Notes: generated from the sequence alone by a model not told the origin. Shown: positions 44,911-54,484, numbered from the stretch's first letter. The stretch is DNA of 64,000 nucleotides from JAPYTY01 sp036338435 (GCA_036338435.1 JAYZCG010000040.1:26054-90053); one strand, 5' to 3'. Translations and numbers: made by a program.

Positions 44911-46407
44911 TTATTGCTGATGCCCCTTTTCCTTGGCTCTTGAAAAGAGTTCAAAGTAATCGCGTGTGCCCTCATCCTGAGGCGGTGGGGTTAGATAAGT
45001 AACTGCCACGAGGACTACTATACTCATGACTATGGCAGGTAGTCCTGAGAGAAAACCAAATTTAAGACTCTCAGGGAGAAGACCTGTTTCTAATCCAATG
45101 ATACAGATTTGAGAAGTTATGACCGACCAGATAGCTGCTTGGTGGGTACAACGTTTCCAGTAGAGCGCTGCAACCACAGGTGCAAGCAGGCAAGCAAAGC
45201 CACCCAGGGCAAACTCGATAATGGTGATGATTTTAGCTGGACTAAAAACAGCTAAAATTAGAGCTAAAATGGCAAGGACAAAAACAAGGATTCGACTAAT
45301 GCGCACCATGGTTGTCTCGGAGGCACCAGCAAGGCGACTCCGCGAGAAGAAATCGCGTGTGATCATTGTCGTGACACTCAGTAGTTGGGAGTCCATTGTA
45401 GACATCATGGCAGCAAATGCCGCGGCTCCTAGGATCCCCATCATCCAGATCGGGGTATACCCAGTGAGCAGCATAGGTAGGATAGCATCTGACTGAGCCC
45501 CCTCTAAGCCTGGAATGGCAGTACGTCCCCACATTCCAAGTGTTGCCATCAAAAACATCATAACGAGAGCGGGGATAGGGTAAAAACACATGATTCGCTT
45601 GAGTGTTTTTGGATCCCGGCCTGTGAGTAGTCGCATAAAAAGCTGGGGAAAGACAATGGGGGAAAATGCCACAATAATGCCGTAACTGAAAAACTGGCGC
45701 ATTGTCATCTTAGAGCGGGTAATGAGCTCTGGAGATTGATCCATGACTCGCGTGGTGGCCTCAGATGGACCCCCTAAGGCATTGGCAATTACCGCGAAAA
45801 TGGCGATGCTCCCAACCATGAAAATAGTTGTTTGAAAGGTGTTGACCCAGGCCGCACCGCGCATACCACCTAGGAGCAGATATGTCAGCACAGCTGTCGC
45901 GACGAGAACCATACTCCAGTTAAGAGTGATATAACCATCAGTCAACGCTTCTAGTGTTCGACCGGCCCCCAGAAGCCCGGTCATCAAGTAGGGAACGGTG
46001 TAGATAATTAGCACGAGGCTTAGAATGATAGCCAAGGGCTGAGATTTCCACCGATTGCCAACTACCTCAGATACGGTCATATAACCGTATTTTTGACCTA
46101 AGAGCCATGATCGGCTCCCTACAGTGTAAAAGAGCAGAGGAGTACACCATGCCCAACTTGTGGCAAAATAGGGCCACATTACCCAACCTAAATGGTAAGC
46201 TGCGCCGGGAACGCCGGTTAGAGTTACAGCTGAAATATTGGCCCCGAAGACGGCGGAAAAGAGGACGTAGGACTTAAAACTACGGCTGCCCATGTGATAG
46301 TCCTCCATAGTTCCTTTGCTGAATCGAGAACTATAGAAACCAATGAAGACAATGACCGCCATGTAGGCGGCTAATACCGAAAGAACCACTATTACCTGAT
46401 CAGTCAC
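44911..46407 (-). CDS. Sodium:solute symporter (SSS family), large subunit
   Basis: The 498-residue membrane protein has about 13 helices and SSS motifs GSRSFKSYVLFSAVFGANIS, AVTLTGVPGAAYHLGW and MMSTMDSQLLSVTTMITRD. The start is GTG 46407, with AGGAGGT six bases upstream. Nine bases separate it from the upstream 72-residue membrane protein, the usual companion arrangement for this transporter branch. It probably imports the product of the secreted amidohydrolase. Substrate identity is unknown. Confidence 0.92.
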   Translation of the reverse strand: MTDQVIVVLSVLAAYMAVIVFIGFYSSRFSKGTMEDYHMGSRSFKSYVLFSAVFGANISAVTLTGVPGAAYHLGWVMWPYFATSWAWCTPLLFYTVGSRSWLLGQKYGYMTVSEVVGNRWKSQPLAIILSLVLIIYTVPYLMTGLLGAGRTLEALTDGYITLNWSMVLVATAVLTYLLLGGMRGAAWVNTFQTTIFMVGSIAIFAVIANALGGPSEATTRVMDQSPELITRSKMTMRQFFSYGIIVAFSPIVFPQLFMRLLTGRDPKTLKRIMCFYPIPALVMMFLMATLGMWGRTAIPGLEGAQSDAILPMLLTGYTPIWMMGILGAAAFAAMMSTMDSQLLSVTTMITRDFFSRSRLAGASETTMVRISRILVFVLAILALILAVFSPAKIITIIEFALGGFACLLAPVVAALYWKRCTHQAAIWSVITSQICIIGLETGLLPESLKFGFLSGLPAIVMSIVVLVAVTYLTPPPQDEGTRDYFELFSRAKEKGHQQ

Positions 46408-46416
46408 ATTGACCTC

Positions 46417-46635
46417 CTAATCCGTCCAGATATAGTTAGCGACATAGACCACCAGGATAAAGCCTGCTGTCCAAATGCCAAATTGGTAAAGCATGGGAGC
46501 GTTGATCCACCCAAATAGAATCATAGGCATCTCTGCTTCCCACCACCAGAAATCGACACGGACAATCATAAGGATTGCAGCCAGTACGTAGGCGACTAGT
46601 TCTTTTTTTCGACGACTCTGAATGTCAGCACTCAT
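46417..46635 (-). CDS. Small membrane subunit of the SSS symporter (DUF3311-like)
   Basis: The 72-residue protein has two membrane helices (about residues 13-28 and 46-68) with a conserved-looking ILMIVRVDFWWWEAEMPMI and FGWINAPMLYQFGIW between them. Proteins of this kind precede SSS symporters and resemble DUF3311 or YhdT-like subunits. AAGGAG lies before ATG 46635. It is the first gene of the minus-strand catabolic cluster. Confidence 0.75.
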   Translation of the reverse strand: MSADIQSRRKKELVAYVLAAILMIVRVDFWWWEAEMPMILFGWINAPMLYQFGIWTAGFILVVYVANYIWTD

Positions 46636-46819
46636 ATCCTCTCCTTATCAAGTCTTGATTATGACTACTCTGTCATATATTGCCCATCTAATCACGGAGT
46701 ATCCTCGTGGAATAGATTTCTAAATTTTAGATCAGGCGAACTAAATCCTAGAACAGCTGATGTTGAAAAAGCAATAGAAGGATACACTATAAGTGTCGTA
46801 CAGCCGTAGGGTGAGGTTA

Positions 46820-47317
46820 CTATTCTCGTTCATCTATGTCTTCCCGTTTAACCCATATTTCTTCTACTTCATAGCCTCGAGAATAAGTCCCCTTTAAGGT
46901 TAATGTTGTTCTATCTCGATCCAACGTAAACATGCGACTGGGTTCGCGGCCCTTCAGTCCAGGATTAGCTACAAAGATCGGTTGGAAAAAAAGCTGTGTG
47001 CCTTCAATTCTATAGGTTCCACTAGCTCCACCGAACTTGGGGACGAAAATATCAACAATGGTATTTTTTTCCTCGTCTGTAAGGTCGGACAGATTTTTAT
47101 ACCGATCTTGGATAACAGGGCGGTCCTTGTGCATGTAGATACGACTGAAATGTCCCGGAGTAATGATCATCATTCCAGTCCAATCTATGGCATTGCCGTC
47201 GCGGGCATAATAGGTCATTTCCCACACACCATAAAGACGTTCGTCTTTCTGTCCATGAGCACTGTCAATAAATGCAAACATTGCGATAACAGCAAAAATT
47301 GTTAGACCGATTTTCAT
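46820..47317 (-). CDS. Exported lipocalin-like protein
   Basis: The 165-residue protein has a signal peptide (MKIGLTIFAVIAMFAFIDSAHGQ) and a beta-barrel pattern starting YGVWEMTYYARDGNAIDW with MIITPGHFSRIYMH, typical of lipocalin_5-like domains, and ending TLTLKGTYSRGYEVEEIWVKRE. It probably binds a small hydrophobic ligand in the periplasm. AAAGGAG lies before ATG 47317. It is 184 bases upstream of the symporter cluster and could share its promoter. Confidence 0.72.
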   Translation of the reverse strand: MKIGLTIFAVIAMFAFIDSAHGQKDERLYGVWEMTYYARDGNAIDWTGMMIITPGHFSRIYMHKDRPVIQDRYKNLSDLTDEEKNTIVDIFVPKFGGASGTYRIEGTQLFFQPIFVANPGLKGREPSRMFTLDRDRTTLTLKGTYSRGYEVEEIWVKREDIDERE

Positions 47318-47493
47318 TGGTTTCTCCTTTGGTCCCTTTGATCAGATGAGGTGCAACTGGTGTTTCTCAGTCACTCGATAATACAGACTACACACTCTCA
47401 TTGTTAGATCAAGGATGCAAGAAACTTTCTCAAATTGAATTTTCAGAATTTATCAGTCCGACTAAGATGTTGAAATACACTAAAACGGTGTAC

Positions 47494-47523
47494 TTGACGA
47501 GGGGAATATGGACTGATTAAAAC
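47494..47523 (+). promoter_or_regulatory. Candidate promoter of the meaB operon
   Basis: TTGACG (47494-47499) and TAAAAC (47518-47523) lie 18 bases apart, about 75 bases before the meaB start. A short dyad TACAC-N7-GTGTA (47476-47492) ends one base before the -35 box and could bind a regulator. Evidence is sequence match only. Confidence 0.3.
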
Positions 47524-47598
47524 TATGATGAACCAGGCTGAAGAACTGTGGGGTACAGGTTCGCTTACTTTCCGTTATTATAAAATGGGGTAGAAAGC

Positions 47599-48600
47599 TT
47601 GACGAAGATAGCAAAATCACAAATTAACAAGAATATTTCACAACAGATCCAGAAGATACTCGATGGGGATGTACGTACAATTGCTCGTGCAATCACACAG
47701 GTGGAGAACTCCGTAGGCGAGGACGTGAGGCCGTTGCTCAAGGAGCTATTCTCTCAAACTGGTCATGCCTTTGTCATTGGTGTGACGGGTAGTCCAGGTA
47801 CAGGTAAAAGTACTCTAGTGGACCAGTTAGCTCACCACTACACAGACTCCGGGATGAAGGTTGGGATCATTCTAGTAGACCCCAGCTCTCCTTTTTCAGG
47901 AGGCGCAATTTTAGGTGATCGGATACGGATGCAATCACTCTCTACCAATCCCAGAATTTTTATTCGAAGTATGGCCACGCGTGGGAAGTTGGGAGGACTC
48001 ACAATCGCTGTTGATGAAGCCCTGATGATACTGGATGTGGGGGGATATGAGATTCTCATAGTGGAAACTGTGGGAGTTGGTCAGGACGAAGTTGATGTTA
48101 TCAATACTGCCGATGTCACTTTAGTAACACTAGTTCCTGGTATGGGTGATCATGTCCAGACGTTAAAGGCTGGCATCATGGAAATTGGTGATATTTACGT
48201 TGTAAATAAGTCCGATCTCAAGGGAGCTTTGGAAGTAGAAGGTCAATTAACAGAGCTGTTGCATGGTGAGATTGGGCGCAAAGATGAATGGACTCCTACT
48301 GTTGTTAAAACGGTTGCCACGCAAGGTAAGGGTATTTCTGAGCTTGCTGAGTCCATACAGTGTTATCGTATTTTTCTAAGGGGATCTGAGCACAATGAAG
48401 GTAGGCAAAAGTACTTGTTCCAGAAGCGGCTTATGGACCTGCTCCATCGGCGTGTGACAGACATAGTGTTAGGAAGAATTTCCAATGATGTATTAGACGA
48501 ATATGTCGAACAAATGATGACTAGAGAGTTGGATCCGCATACGATCGTGGATCAATTGCTACGGGATCTGGATCTTTGTGAGGAGGAATCTAATGGTTAA
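47599..48600 (+). CDS. meaB: MeaB/ArgK-like G3E GTPase for methylmalonyl-CoA mutase
   Basis: The 333-residue P-loop protein has Walker A VTGSPGTGKSTLVD, IILVDPSSPFSGGAILGDRI, the ETVGVGQDEVDV switch region and NKSDL, all typical of MeaB. MeaB protects and reloads adenosylcobalamin in methylmalonyl-CoA mutase. The start is TTG 47599; the only nearby ATG (47585) meets a stop at once. It overlaps the epimerase gene by eight bases. The mutase is outside the window. Confidence 0.92.
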   Translation: MTKIAKSQINKNISQQIQKILDGDVRTIARAITQVENSVGEDVRPLLKELFSQTGHAFVIGVTGSPGTGKSTLVDQLAHHYTDSGMKVGIILVDPSSPFSGGAILGDRIRMQSLSTNPRIFIRSMATRGKLGGLTIAVDEALMILDVGGYEILIVETVGVGQDEVDVINTADVTLVTLVPGMGDHVQTLKAGIMEIGDIYVVNKSDLKGALEVEGQLTELLHGEIGRKDEWTPTVVKTVATQGKGISELAESIQCYRIFLRGSEHNEGRQKYLFQKRLMDLLHRRVTDIVLGRISNDVLDEYVEQMMTRELDPHTIVDQLLRDLDLCEEESNG

Positions 48601-49006
48601 GAGGATAGCCCATGTAGGGATTGCAACGAAATCAATAAGTACAGTCGCCGAGTTCTACAAGAGTCTTGGTTTGGAAATCGGTATGATTGAAGTCATCAGT
48701 GATCAAGGTGCTAAGGTGGCAGTAATGGAAGTGGGTGAATCAGCAATCGAACTTATTGAGCCTACTGACATCAATTCTCCGGTCCAACGTTCTATTGAGG
48801 CACGTGGAGAAGGGTTCCACCACATTACGTTTGAAGTTGATGATTTAAGAAAGCAACTCAAGATTCTAAAGGAATTAAACATCAGACTGATAGATGAGAA
48901 ACCACGTCTAGGCGTGGGAGGTTGTGAGATAGCGTTTGTTCATCCCGACTCAACTGGAGGTGTTCTGGTTGAACTCTCCCAGCCTTTGCCGGAGAAATCA
49001 TTATGA
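48593..49006 (+). CDS. mce: Methylmalonyl-CoA epimerase
   Basis: The 137-residue vicinal-oxygen-chelate protein interconverts (2R)- and (2S)-methylmalonyl-CoA. Metal ligand motifs are IAHVGIAT (His), GFHHITFEVDD (His) and VLVELSQ (Glu). ATG 48593 follows GAGGAGG and is preferred over an ATG at 48578. It lies between meaB and the MBL-fold gene; stop and start overlap on each side (ATGA at the 3' end), so the genes are tightly coupled. Confidence 0.93.
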   Translation: MVKRIAHVGIATKSISTVAEFYKSLGLEIGMIEVISDQGAKVAVMEVGESAIELIEPTDINSPVQRSIEARGEGFHHITFEVDDLRKQLKILKELNIRLIDEKPRLGVGGCEIAFVHPDSTGGVLVELSQPLPEKSL

Positions 49007-49845
49007 AATTTGGGAAACTAGAATTACATCTTATCTCCGATGGACATCTTTGGATGGACGGTGGGGCAATGTTTGGAGTTGTCCCGAAGACCCTGTGGCA
49101 GCGGGAAATGCCTCCTGACCGGCAAAACCGTATACGGTTAGCTCTCAACTGTCTTCTCATCCAAACTGGAGAGGCAAATATCCTAATTGATACTGGTTGT
49201 GGGTTTAAATATTCCAAGAAAGAGATTCAAATATACAATCTCGACAATAAGACAAATCTTCTAGATGAGTTAGCGCAAGTTTCCCTTGATCCAGAAGATA
49301 TCGATGTTGTGATCAATACCCATCTTCACTTTGACCATTGTGGGGGCAATACTATTTACAAAAATGGGGAGATTGTTCCAACATTTCCACAAGCTGAGTA
49401 TTGGATCTCCCGTCTAGAATACGAAGATGCTCAACAGCCTAATGAGCGCACTAAAGCTACCTATTATCCTCACAACTGGGAGCCGGTGGAGGAAAGCAAT
49501 CTGTTAAATATCTTTGATGGAGAGCCTGAAGTCGCACCTGGTGTGCAACTTGTTCATACCCCAGGACACACAGCAGGACATTATTCTGTCAAGATCGAAT
49601 CAGAAGGTCAGGTGATGTTTTTTATTGCTGATCTATGTCCTACAACAGCGCACATACGTCTTCCTTGGATTATGAGCTATGACCTTTTCCCAATAACTAC
49701 TCTCAAGGTTCGCCGGCAGATCTATGATCAGGCCATTCAAGAGAAATGGCTTCTTTTCTTCGAGCATGATCCAGAAATTTTTTTGGGTTATTTATCAAAA
49801 AAAGAGGAAGAATACGTGCTAAAGTCAGAGCCTTGGAGAACGTGA
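49003..49845 (+). CDS. MBL-fold metallohydrolase
   Basis: The 280-residue protein has the metallo-beta-lactamase motif NTHLHFDHCGG (His107, His109, Asp111, His112), then VHTPGHTAGHYS and FFEHDPE as further metal ligands. It is of the quorum-quenching lactonase/AttM-like general group in sequence style, but the substrate cannot be read. It overlaps the epimerase by four bases and the MTA phosphorylase start by one base (TGATG), so it belongs to the operon. Confidence 0.88.
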   Translation: MKFGKLELHLISDGHLWMDGGAMFGVVPKTLWQREMPPDRQNRIRLALNCLLIQTGEANILIDTGCGFKYSKKEIQIYNLDNKTNLLDELAQVSLDPEDIDVVINTHLHFDHCGGNTIYKNGEIVPTFPQAEYWISRLEYEDAQQPNERTKATYYPHNWEPVEESNLLNIFDGEPEVAPGVQLVHTPGHTAGHYSVKIESEGQVMFFIADLCPTTAHIRLPWIMSYDLFPITTLKVRRQIYDQAIQEKWLLFFEHDPEIFLGYLSKKEEEYVLKSEPWRT

Positions 49846-50708
49846 TGGGACAAGCGGAAATTGGTGTAATTGGTGGTAGTGGATTGTATGCAATGTCTGC
49901 ATTAGAGGGCAGGGAAGAGATACAAATAAGCACGCCTTTCGGTAGTCCTAGTGAGGCGTACATCTTGGGAGAACTGAATGGTGTGAAAGTGGCCTTTTTA
50001 GCTCGCCATGGCAAGAACCACCGTATTTTGCCTAGTGAACTTAATTTCCGAGCAAATATTTATGGGTTTAAGAAACTCGGGGTGAGTCGGATCCTTTCAG
50101 CTAGCGCTGTCGGTTCATTAAGAATAGAAAACAAACCAATGGATTTTGTGCTTCCTGATCAATTTGTAGATCGTACTAGCTTGCGGGTATCGACTTTCTT
50201 TGGGGAAGGAGTGGTAGCGCACATCAGCTTTTCTGATCCTATTTGTTCCCAGTTGGCTGATCAAGTGGAAGTGGCAGCTGGCAACATTCAGTTACCCCTA
50301 AAGCGAGGGGGAACCTATGTGTGCATGGAAGGACCGGCCTTCTCAACGCGTGCCGAATCTCACCTGTATAGAAGTTGGGGGATGGATCTGATTGGAATGA
50401 CGAATCTACAAGAAGCCAGATTAGCCCGAGAAGCGGAAATTTGTTACGTCACCATTGCTATGGTCACCGACTATGATTGTTGGCATGAAGAAGAGGAGCC
50501 CGTCACAGTAGATACTCTCCTTGGTTATCTGGAAAAAAATAGTACAAATGCCCAGCGTTTAGTCGAGGAAGTTGTCCAAGCATTTCCTGAAAAGGTGGAT
50601 TGTACGTGTCATCATGCTCTAGAAAATGCTATTCTCACACCGCCAGATCAGATCCCGTTAGAAACTAATAAAAAACTAGATATAATAATAGGTAAATACG
50701 TTAAATAA
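49845..50708 (+). CDS. mtnP: S-methyl-5'-thioadenosine phosphorylase
   Basis: The 287-residue protein cleaves methylthioadenosine to adenine and methylthioribose-1-phosphate. Motifs: IGVIGGSGLYAM, TPFGSPSEAY, LARHGKNHRILPSELN, GGTYVCMEGPAFSTRAES, and WGMDLIGMTNLQEARLAREA. The AF sequence with ST at the sugar site favours MTA over purine phosphorylases in this family. ATG 49845 overlaps the upstream stop. Together with MtnA (2251-3279) it begins methionine salvage. Confidence 0.93.
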   Translation: MGQAEIGVIGGSGLYAMSALEGREEIQISTPFGSPSEAYILGELNGVKVAFLARHGKNHRILPSELNFRANIYGFKKLGVSRILSASAVGSLRIENKPMDFVLPDQFVDRTSLRVSTFFGEGVVAHISFSDPICSQLADQVEVAAGNIQLPLKRGGTYVCMEGPAFSTRAESHLYRSWGMDLIGMTNLQEARLAREAEICYVTIAMVTDYDCWHEEEEPVTVDTLLGYLEKNSTNAQRLVEEVVQAFPEKVDCTCHHALENAILTPPDQIPLETNKKLDIIIGKYVK

Positions 50709-50714
50709 AGGGAA

Positions 50715-51677
50715 ATGACATCTATCTTATCTGTCGGATCAGTTGCCTATGATTCAGTGAAGACTCCCTTCGGGGAGGTGGAGGAGGTGTTGGGAGGTTC
50801 TGCAACCTATTTCAGTATTTCGGCTAGTTTTTTTTCCAACATAGATCTAGTGGCTTGTGTCGGAAAAGATTTTCGGAAACAGGATGTAGAGCTTCTAGAG
50901 TCCAGAGATATAAATTTAGAAGGACTTGAATATATGGATGGTCAGACCTTTCGTTGGAAAGGGGAGTATGGACATGATTTGAATGAGGCACTGACATTAG
51001 ACACTCAGCTTAATGTGTTCGCTGATTTTCATCCTACACTTTCCAACAGGCACCAAAATGCCCGTTATGTATTCCTTGGAAACATCGATCCTGCTCTTCA
51101 GCATCAGGTTCTCTCCCAGGTTGAAGCTCCTCAATTAGTAGTCTGTGACACCATGAATTATTGGATAGAAGGGCATTGGGACACTCTTCTAGAGACATTA
51201 AAGCTGGTGGACATTCTCTTGGTCAATGAATCGGAGGCCAAACAACTAGCTCAGGAGACCAATTTGGTAAAAGGGGCACGGAAGATTCTCACTTGGGGGC
51301 CCAAGATACTAGTGGTTAAGCGTGGTGAGTATGGCGTGTTGATGTTTTATATGGATTCAGAGGAGACGTGTCCTGACGGCCAATTGTCCAGTGAAACTAG
51401 TCCAGTGATTTTTGGGGCACCTGCTTATCCTCTTGAACAAGTATTTGATCCTACTGGAGCTGGAGACAGTTTTGCAGGAGGTTTTGTAGGATATTTGGCG
51501 GGTGTGGACCGAAACGATGTACAAGCCACCCGGCAGGCTATAATTTTCGGGTCAGTGATGGCCAGTTTTTGTGTGGAGAGATTTTCTCTTGAGCGACTTA
51601 GGGAACTCACTTTTACTGAGATTGAGATGCGCTACAGGGAGTTTAGGGAAATGACTTATTTTGAAGATATTGCCTAG
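50715..51677 (+). CDS. PfkB-family carbohydrate/nucleoside kinase
   Basis: The 320-residue ribokinase-fold enzyme has a start strand ILSVGSVAYDSVKTPFGEVE, an N-terminal GGSATYFSIS and the catalytic DPTGAGDSFAGGFVGYL with the active Asp. It follows mtnP after six bases with AAAGGGA upstream. Placement right after MTA phosphorylase suggests a nucleoside or sugar from salvage as substrate, but this is inference; adenosine or ribose-like kinases are equally possible. The substrate-side residues are not diagnostic. Confidence 0.88.
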   Translation: MTSILSVGSVAYDSVKTPFGEVEEVLGGSATYFSISASFFSNIDLVACVGKDFRKQDVELLESRDINLEGLEYMDGQTFRWKGEYGHDLNEALTLDTQLNVFADFHPTLSNRHQNARYVFLGNIDPALQHQVLSQVEAPQLVVCDTMNYWIEGHWDTLLETLKLVDILLVNESEAKQLAQETNLVKGARKILTWGPKILVVKRGEYGVLMFYMDSEETCPDGQLSSETSPVIFGAPAYPLEQVFDPTGAGDSFAGGFVGYLAGVDRNDVQATRQAIIFGSVMASFCVERFSLERLRELTFTEIEMRYREFREMTYFEDIA

Positions 51678-51747
51678 GCTTTTATACCCTTTGAGAACAA
51701 TGGACTGCGGATAATACCTACAATCCAATCTGCGTTAGGATTAAGTC

Positions 51748-53151
51748 ATGGGGGTTGCATTAATTGTATTGTTATTGGGGACACCACTACAGATAGTCGA
51801 GTCCGTGGATCCAATTGCCTTGGAGTGGTTCCGCAAAGGCGAGGAATTAATTGGAACTGCAAAGGAGAACTCCCAAGAACAAGCTTCATATTTTGAGGAG
51901 GCGGTGGCACATGCCCCAAATTTTGCGGTTGCTAGGTATAATTTAGCGCTCGTCTACATCAGACAGGCACGATTGCAACAAGCCACCAATCAACTGGATA
52001 GTCTGATAGAGTTCGATGGAACGAATCCTCGTGGTTATCTGCTACGTGCACGCCTACGATTTGAGGCAAATCAACTAGATCTGGCTGTGTCCGATCTAAC
52101 ACACATTCTCACACTTAATCCTGAGAATTATCAGGCCCTGCAATTTATGGGACGGATCTACCACCAAAAACAGCAGCATATGGAGGCTGTGGAGGCGTTT
52201 GAAAAGGTGTTAGAGATAAATTCAAGCTCATCCGAAGTTTTTTTTGAGCTCGCACTTTCGCAACAGGCATTGGGGCAACGCGAAGAGGCGATTCAGAGCT
52301 ATCAACAATTTATACTTAATTTCCCAGCAAATTTCCAAGCACACTTTTTGTTAGGTCTTGCTTATCGGGATAAAGGGGCCGATGATCTGGCATTAGAAGA
52401 GTTTAGAATAGCAGAGCAAATTAATCCAAAGCATGAGGAGCTAGCTCAGGAAATGGCCTACCTTCTTCTAGATCAAGGGGATCTAGAAGAAGCAAAGAAG
52501 CGATTACTTCGCACTGATTTGAAATCAGCTACGAATCTTGCAAATTTGGGTGTCATTGCCAGGAGACAGAATGACTACGCCCAGGCAGAAATATATTTAC
52601 AGAGAGGACTTGAGCAAGAGCCTGATAATCCAGTTTTTTGGGCTCAACTGGGAGATGTGCTTTTAGCTCAACAAAAGGATAGAAAGGCAGTAGAGGCTTA
52701 CAAGAAAGCCCTTCGCTATACCCCACAGGATTTTGAAATATTGTTTAATCTGGGCACGCTCTTGTTAGACTTGGATGAGACAAAACAGGCCCGTCGCCTA
52801 CTGGAACAAGCGGTCGAGTTGAGTCCAGATGATGGGCCTGCTAACTACAATTTGGCGCTTGTGCTGGATGAAGTGAAAGATTTAAGTGAGGCTCAGATTT
52901 ACTATCTCAAGGCTCTTGATCGTGGTGTAGAAAGTGCTCATGCTCACTTTAGACTGACTTTTCTGCATGCTCGCCAAGGGGATAAAGAAGCGGCTCTTCA
53001 ACATCTAGAACAGGCTTTTGAAAAGGACGCAGAGACCTATGTACGACTGGTTGCTGACGAACTTCTCAAGGTTAGCTCAGAGCTAGACAGTATCCGATAC
53101 ACTGATCAGTTCAATAGATTACTAGAGCAGTACTGGACTAGGATGAAGTAA
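51748..53151 (+). CDS. Exported TPR-repeat protein
   Basis: The 467-residue protein starts with a hydrophobic segment (MGVALIVLLLGTPLQIV) and then has about ten tetratricopeptide repeats, for example AVARYNLALVYIRQ, RGYLLRARLRFEANQLDLAV, ALQFMGRIYHQKQQHMEAVE and KAVEAYKKALRYTPQDFEIL. It is likely a periplasmic scaffold or anchored to the membrane. It is 70 bases after the PfkB gene and may belong to the same transcript. Specific partners are not evident. Confidence 0.82.
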   Translation: MGVALIVLLLGTPLQIVESVDPIALEWFRKGEELIGTAKENSQEQASYFEEAVAHAPNFAVARYNLALVYIRQARLQQATNQLDSLIEFDGTNPRGYLLRARLRFEANQLDLAVSDLTHILTLNPENYQALQFMGRIYHQKQQHMEAVEAFEKVLEINSSSSEVFFELALSQQALGQREEAIQSYQQFILNFPANFQAHFLLGLAYRDKGADDLALEEFRIAEQINPKHEELAQEMAYLLLDQGDLEEAKKRLLRTDLKSATNLANLGVIARRQNDYAQAEIYLQRGLEQEPDNPVFWAQLGDVLLAQQKDRKAVEAYKKALRYTPQDFEILFNLGTLLLDLDETKQARRLLEQAVELSPDDGPANYNLALVLDEVKDLSEAQIYYLKALDRGVESAHAHFRLTFLHARQGDKEAALQHLEQAFEKDAETYVRLVADELLKVSSELDSIRYTDQFNRLLEQYWTRMK

Positions 53152-53280
53152 GCCTAATCCAGCCATAATCTATATAAAAATAGAAAGCAGTACAATGAGT
53201 CCGTTAGCGTGTCATACACGGTCAAACGATTCTAAGATAGCTTGGTAACAAAAAAGTAACGAGTAGAGATCATACCTGGG

Positions 53281-54483
53281 TTATTCGTACAAGAGATATT
53301 GGCCACGCTTTTGCTTAAATCGTTCTAATTCCGGTTGCCACTGTGTGACGATCTTTTCTACTGGATGTCTTTTGAGTAATGCCTCACGAACCCAACCATT
53401 TCCAACGAGGCGATCAAAAAATTGAGCGTGCCATTGTAGTTGTTCAGGGTGGAGTTTGTGGACTTCTGACAATAGATGTAGTGCGGTCTTGAGTGGTTGA
53501 AAGATATTACGGTTAAGGATGTGAATCTGAATTCCCTGGCAGGATTCATCCTGGTATTTAGAAAAAGTGGGGGTGAAGATCTGAAAGCGAAAGTGGACAC
53601 CAGGAAGATTTAAATGATTCAGTTGTTTTGCGAGTTCTTGTGCATTAAGCCATGGGGCTCCAACCAACTCAAAAGGGAGAGTTGTTCCTCGACCCTCTGA
53701 TAGATTAGTTCCTTCTAGCAGACCAAAGCCTGGATAGATAGAGGCGGTGGTCAATGTGGGCATATTGGGAGAGGGTAATATCCACTCAAGGTCAAGCTGA
53801 TCATACCATTGGTGTCGGTGCCAATCGACGAGTGGGACTATCTTGAGATCGGATCCCAGATCTTCCTCTTCATTAAGCATTTGAGCCAACTCACCTGGTG
53901 TCATTCCGTAACGAATGGGGAGTCCTGGTATTCCTACAAAAGATTTATATTGGGTCTGTAATATTGGCCCTTCAACCCGTGAGCCGTCAATTGGATTCGG
54001 TCGATCCAGGACAATAAAGGGTATACCTTTCATTGCGGCTGCTTGCATACTTAGGTACATCGTTGAAATGTAGGTATAAAAACGGACTCCTGTATCCTGT
54101 ATGTCATAGACTAAGACGTCTACACCCTCTAGCATTTCAGTAGTCGGGATACGAGTATCGCCGTATAAACTGTAGACGGTTCCAGCATCAGGAAGATGAT
54201 TTCCTGCTTGGGCATGACCAAAAATCCCATGCTCGGGACCAAATAAGGCAACCATATTGACATCTGGATGTTGTGACAAGCCTTCCCAAGTTGATACTAA
54301 CTGAGAATTTACGCCTGTGGGATTGGTAATCAGCCCCACATGTTTTCCTCGAATCCAGTTGAAATAGGGATTTTCGAGGATGCGATCAGCTCCTGACTGG
54401 AGTGTTCCTTGGGCCATTGACAATGACATCATCAAAAAGGTGGAAAGAAGAATACTGAACGTATTTATCTTGTAAAATGACAT
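53281..54483 (-). CDS. Exported NamZ-like exo-beta-N-acetylmuramidase (DUF1343)
   Basis: The 400-residue protein has a signal peptide (ILLSTFLMMSLSMAQG) and the DUF1343 motifs HVGLITNPTGVN, ALFGPEHGIFGHAQAG, YDIQDTGVRFYTYISTMYLS and GLPIRYGMTPGELA. NamZ of Bacillus removes MurNAc from peptidoglycan fragment ends. The start ATG 54483 begins just after the M32 peptidase stop (54485), so translation is probably coupled; the longer frame to 54537 would run into that gene. A serine hydrolase resembling AmiE is encoded divergently upstream. Confidence 0.9.
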   Translation of the reverse strand: MSFYKINTFSILLSTFLMMSLSMAQGTLQSGADRILENPYFNWIRGKHVGLITNPTGVNSQLVSTWEGLSQHPDVNMVALFGPEHGIFGHAQAGNHLPDAGTVYSLYGDTRIPTTEMLEGVDVLVYDIQDTGVRFYTYISTMYLSMQAAAMKGIPFIVLDRPNPIDGSRVEGPILQTQYKSFVGIPGLPIRYGMTPGELAQMLNEEEDLGSDLKIVPLVDWHRHQWYDQLDLEWILPSPNMPTLTTASIYPGFGLLEGTNLSEGRGTTLPFELVGAPWLNAQELAKQLNHLNLPGVHFRFQIFTPTFSKYQDESCQGIQIHILNRNIFQPLKTALHLLSEVHKLHPEQLQWHAQFFDRLVGNGWVREALLKRHPVEKIVTQWQPELERFKQKRGQYLLYE

Positions 54484-54484
54484 C

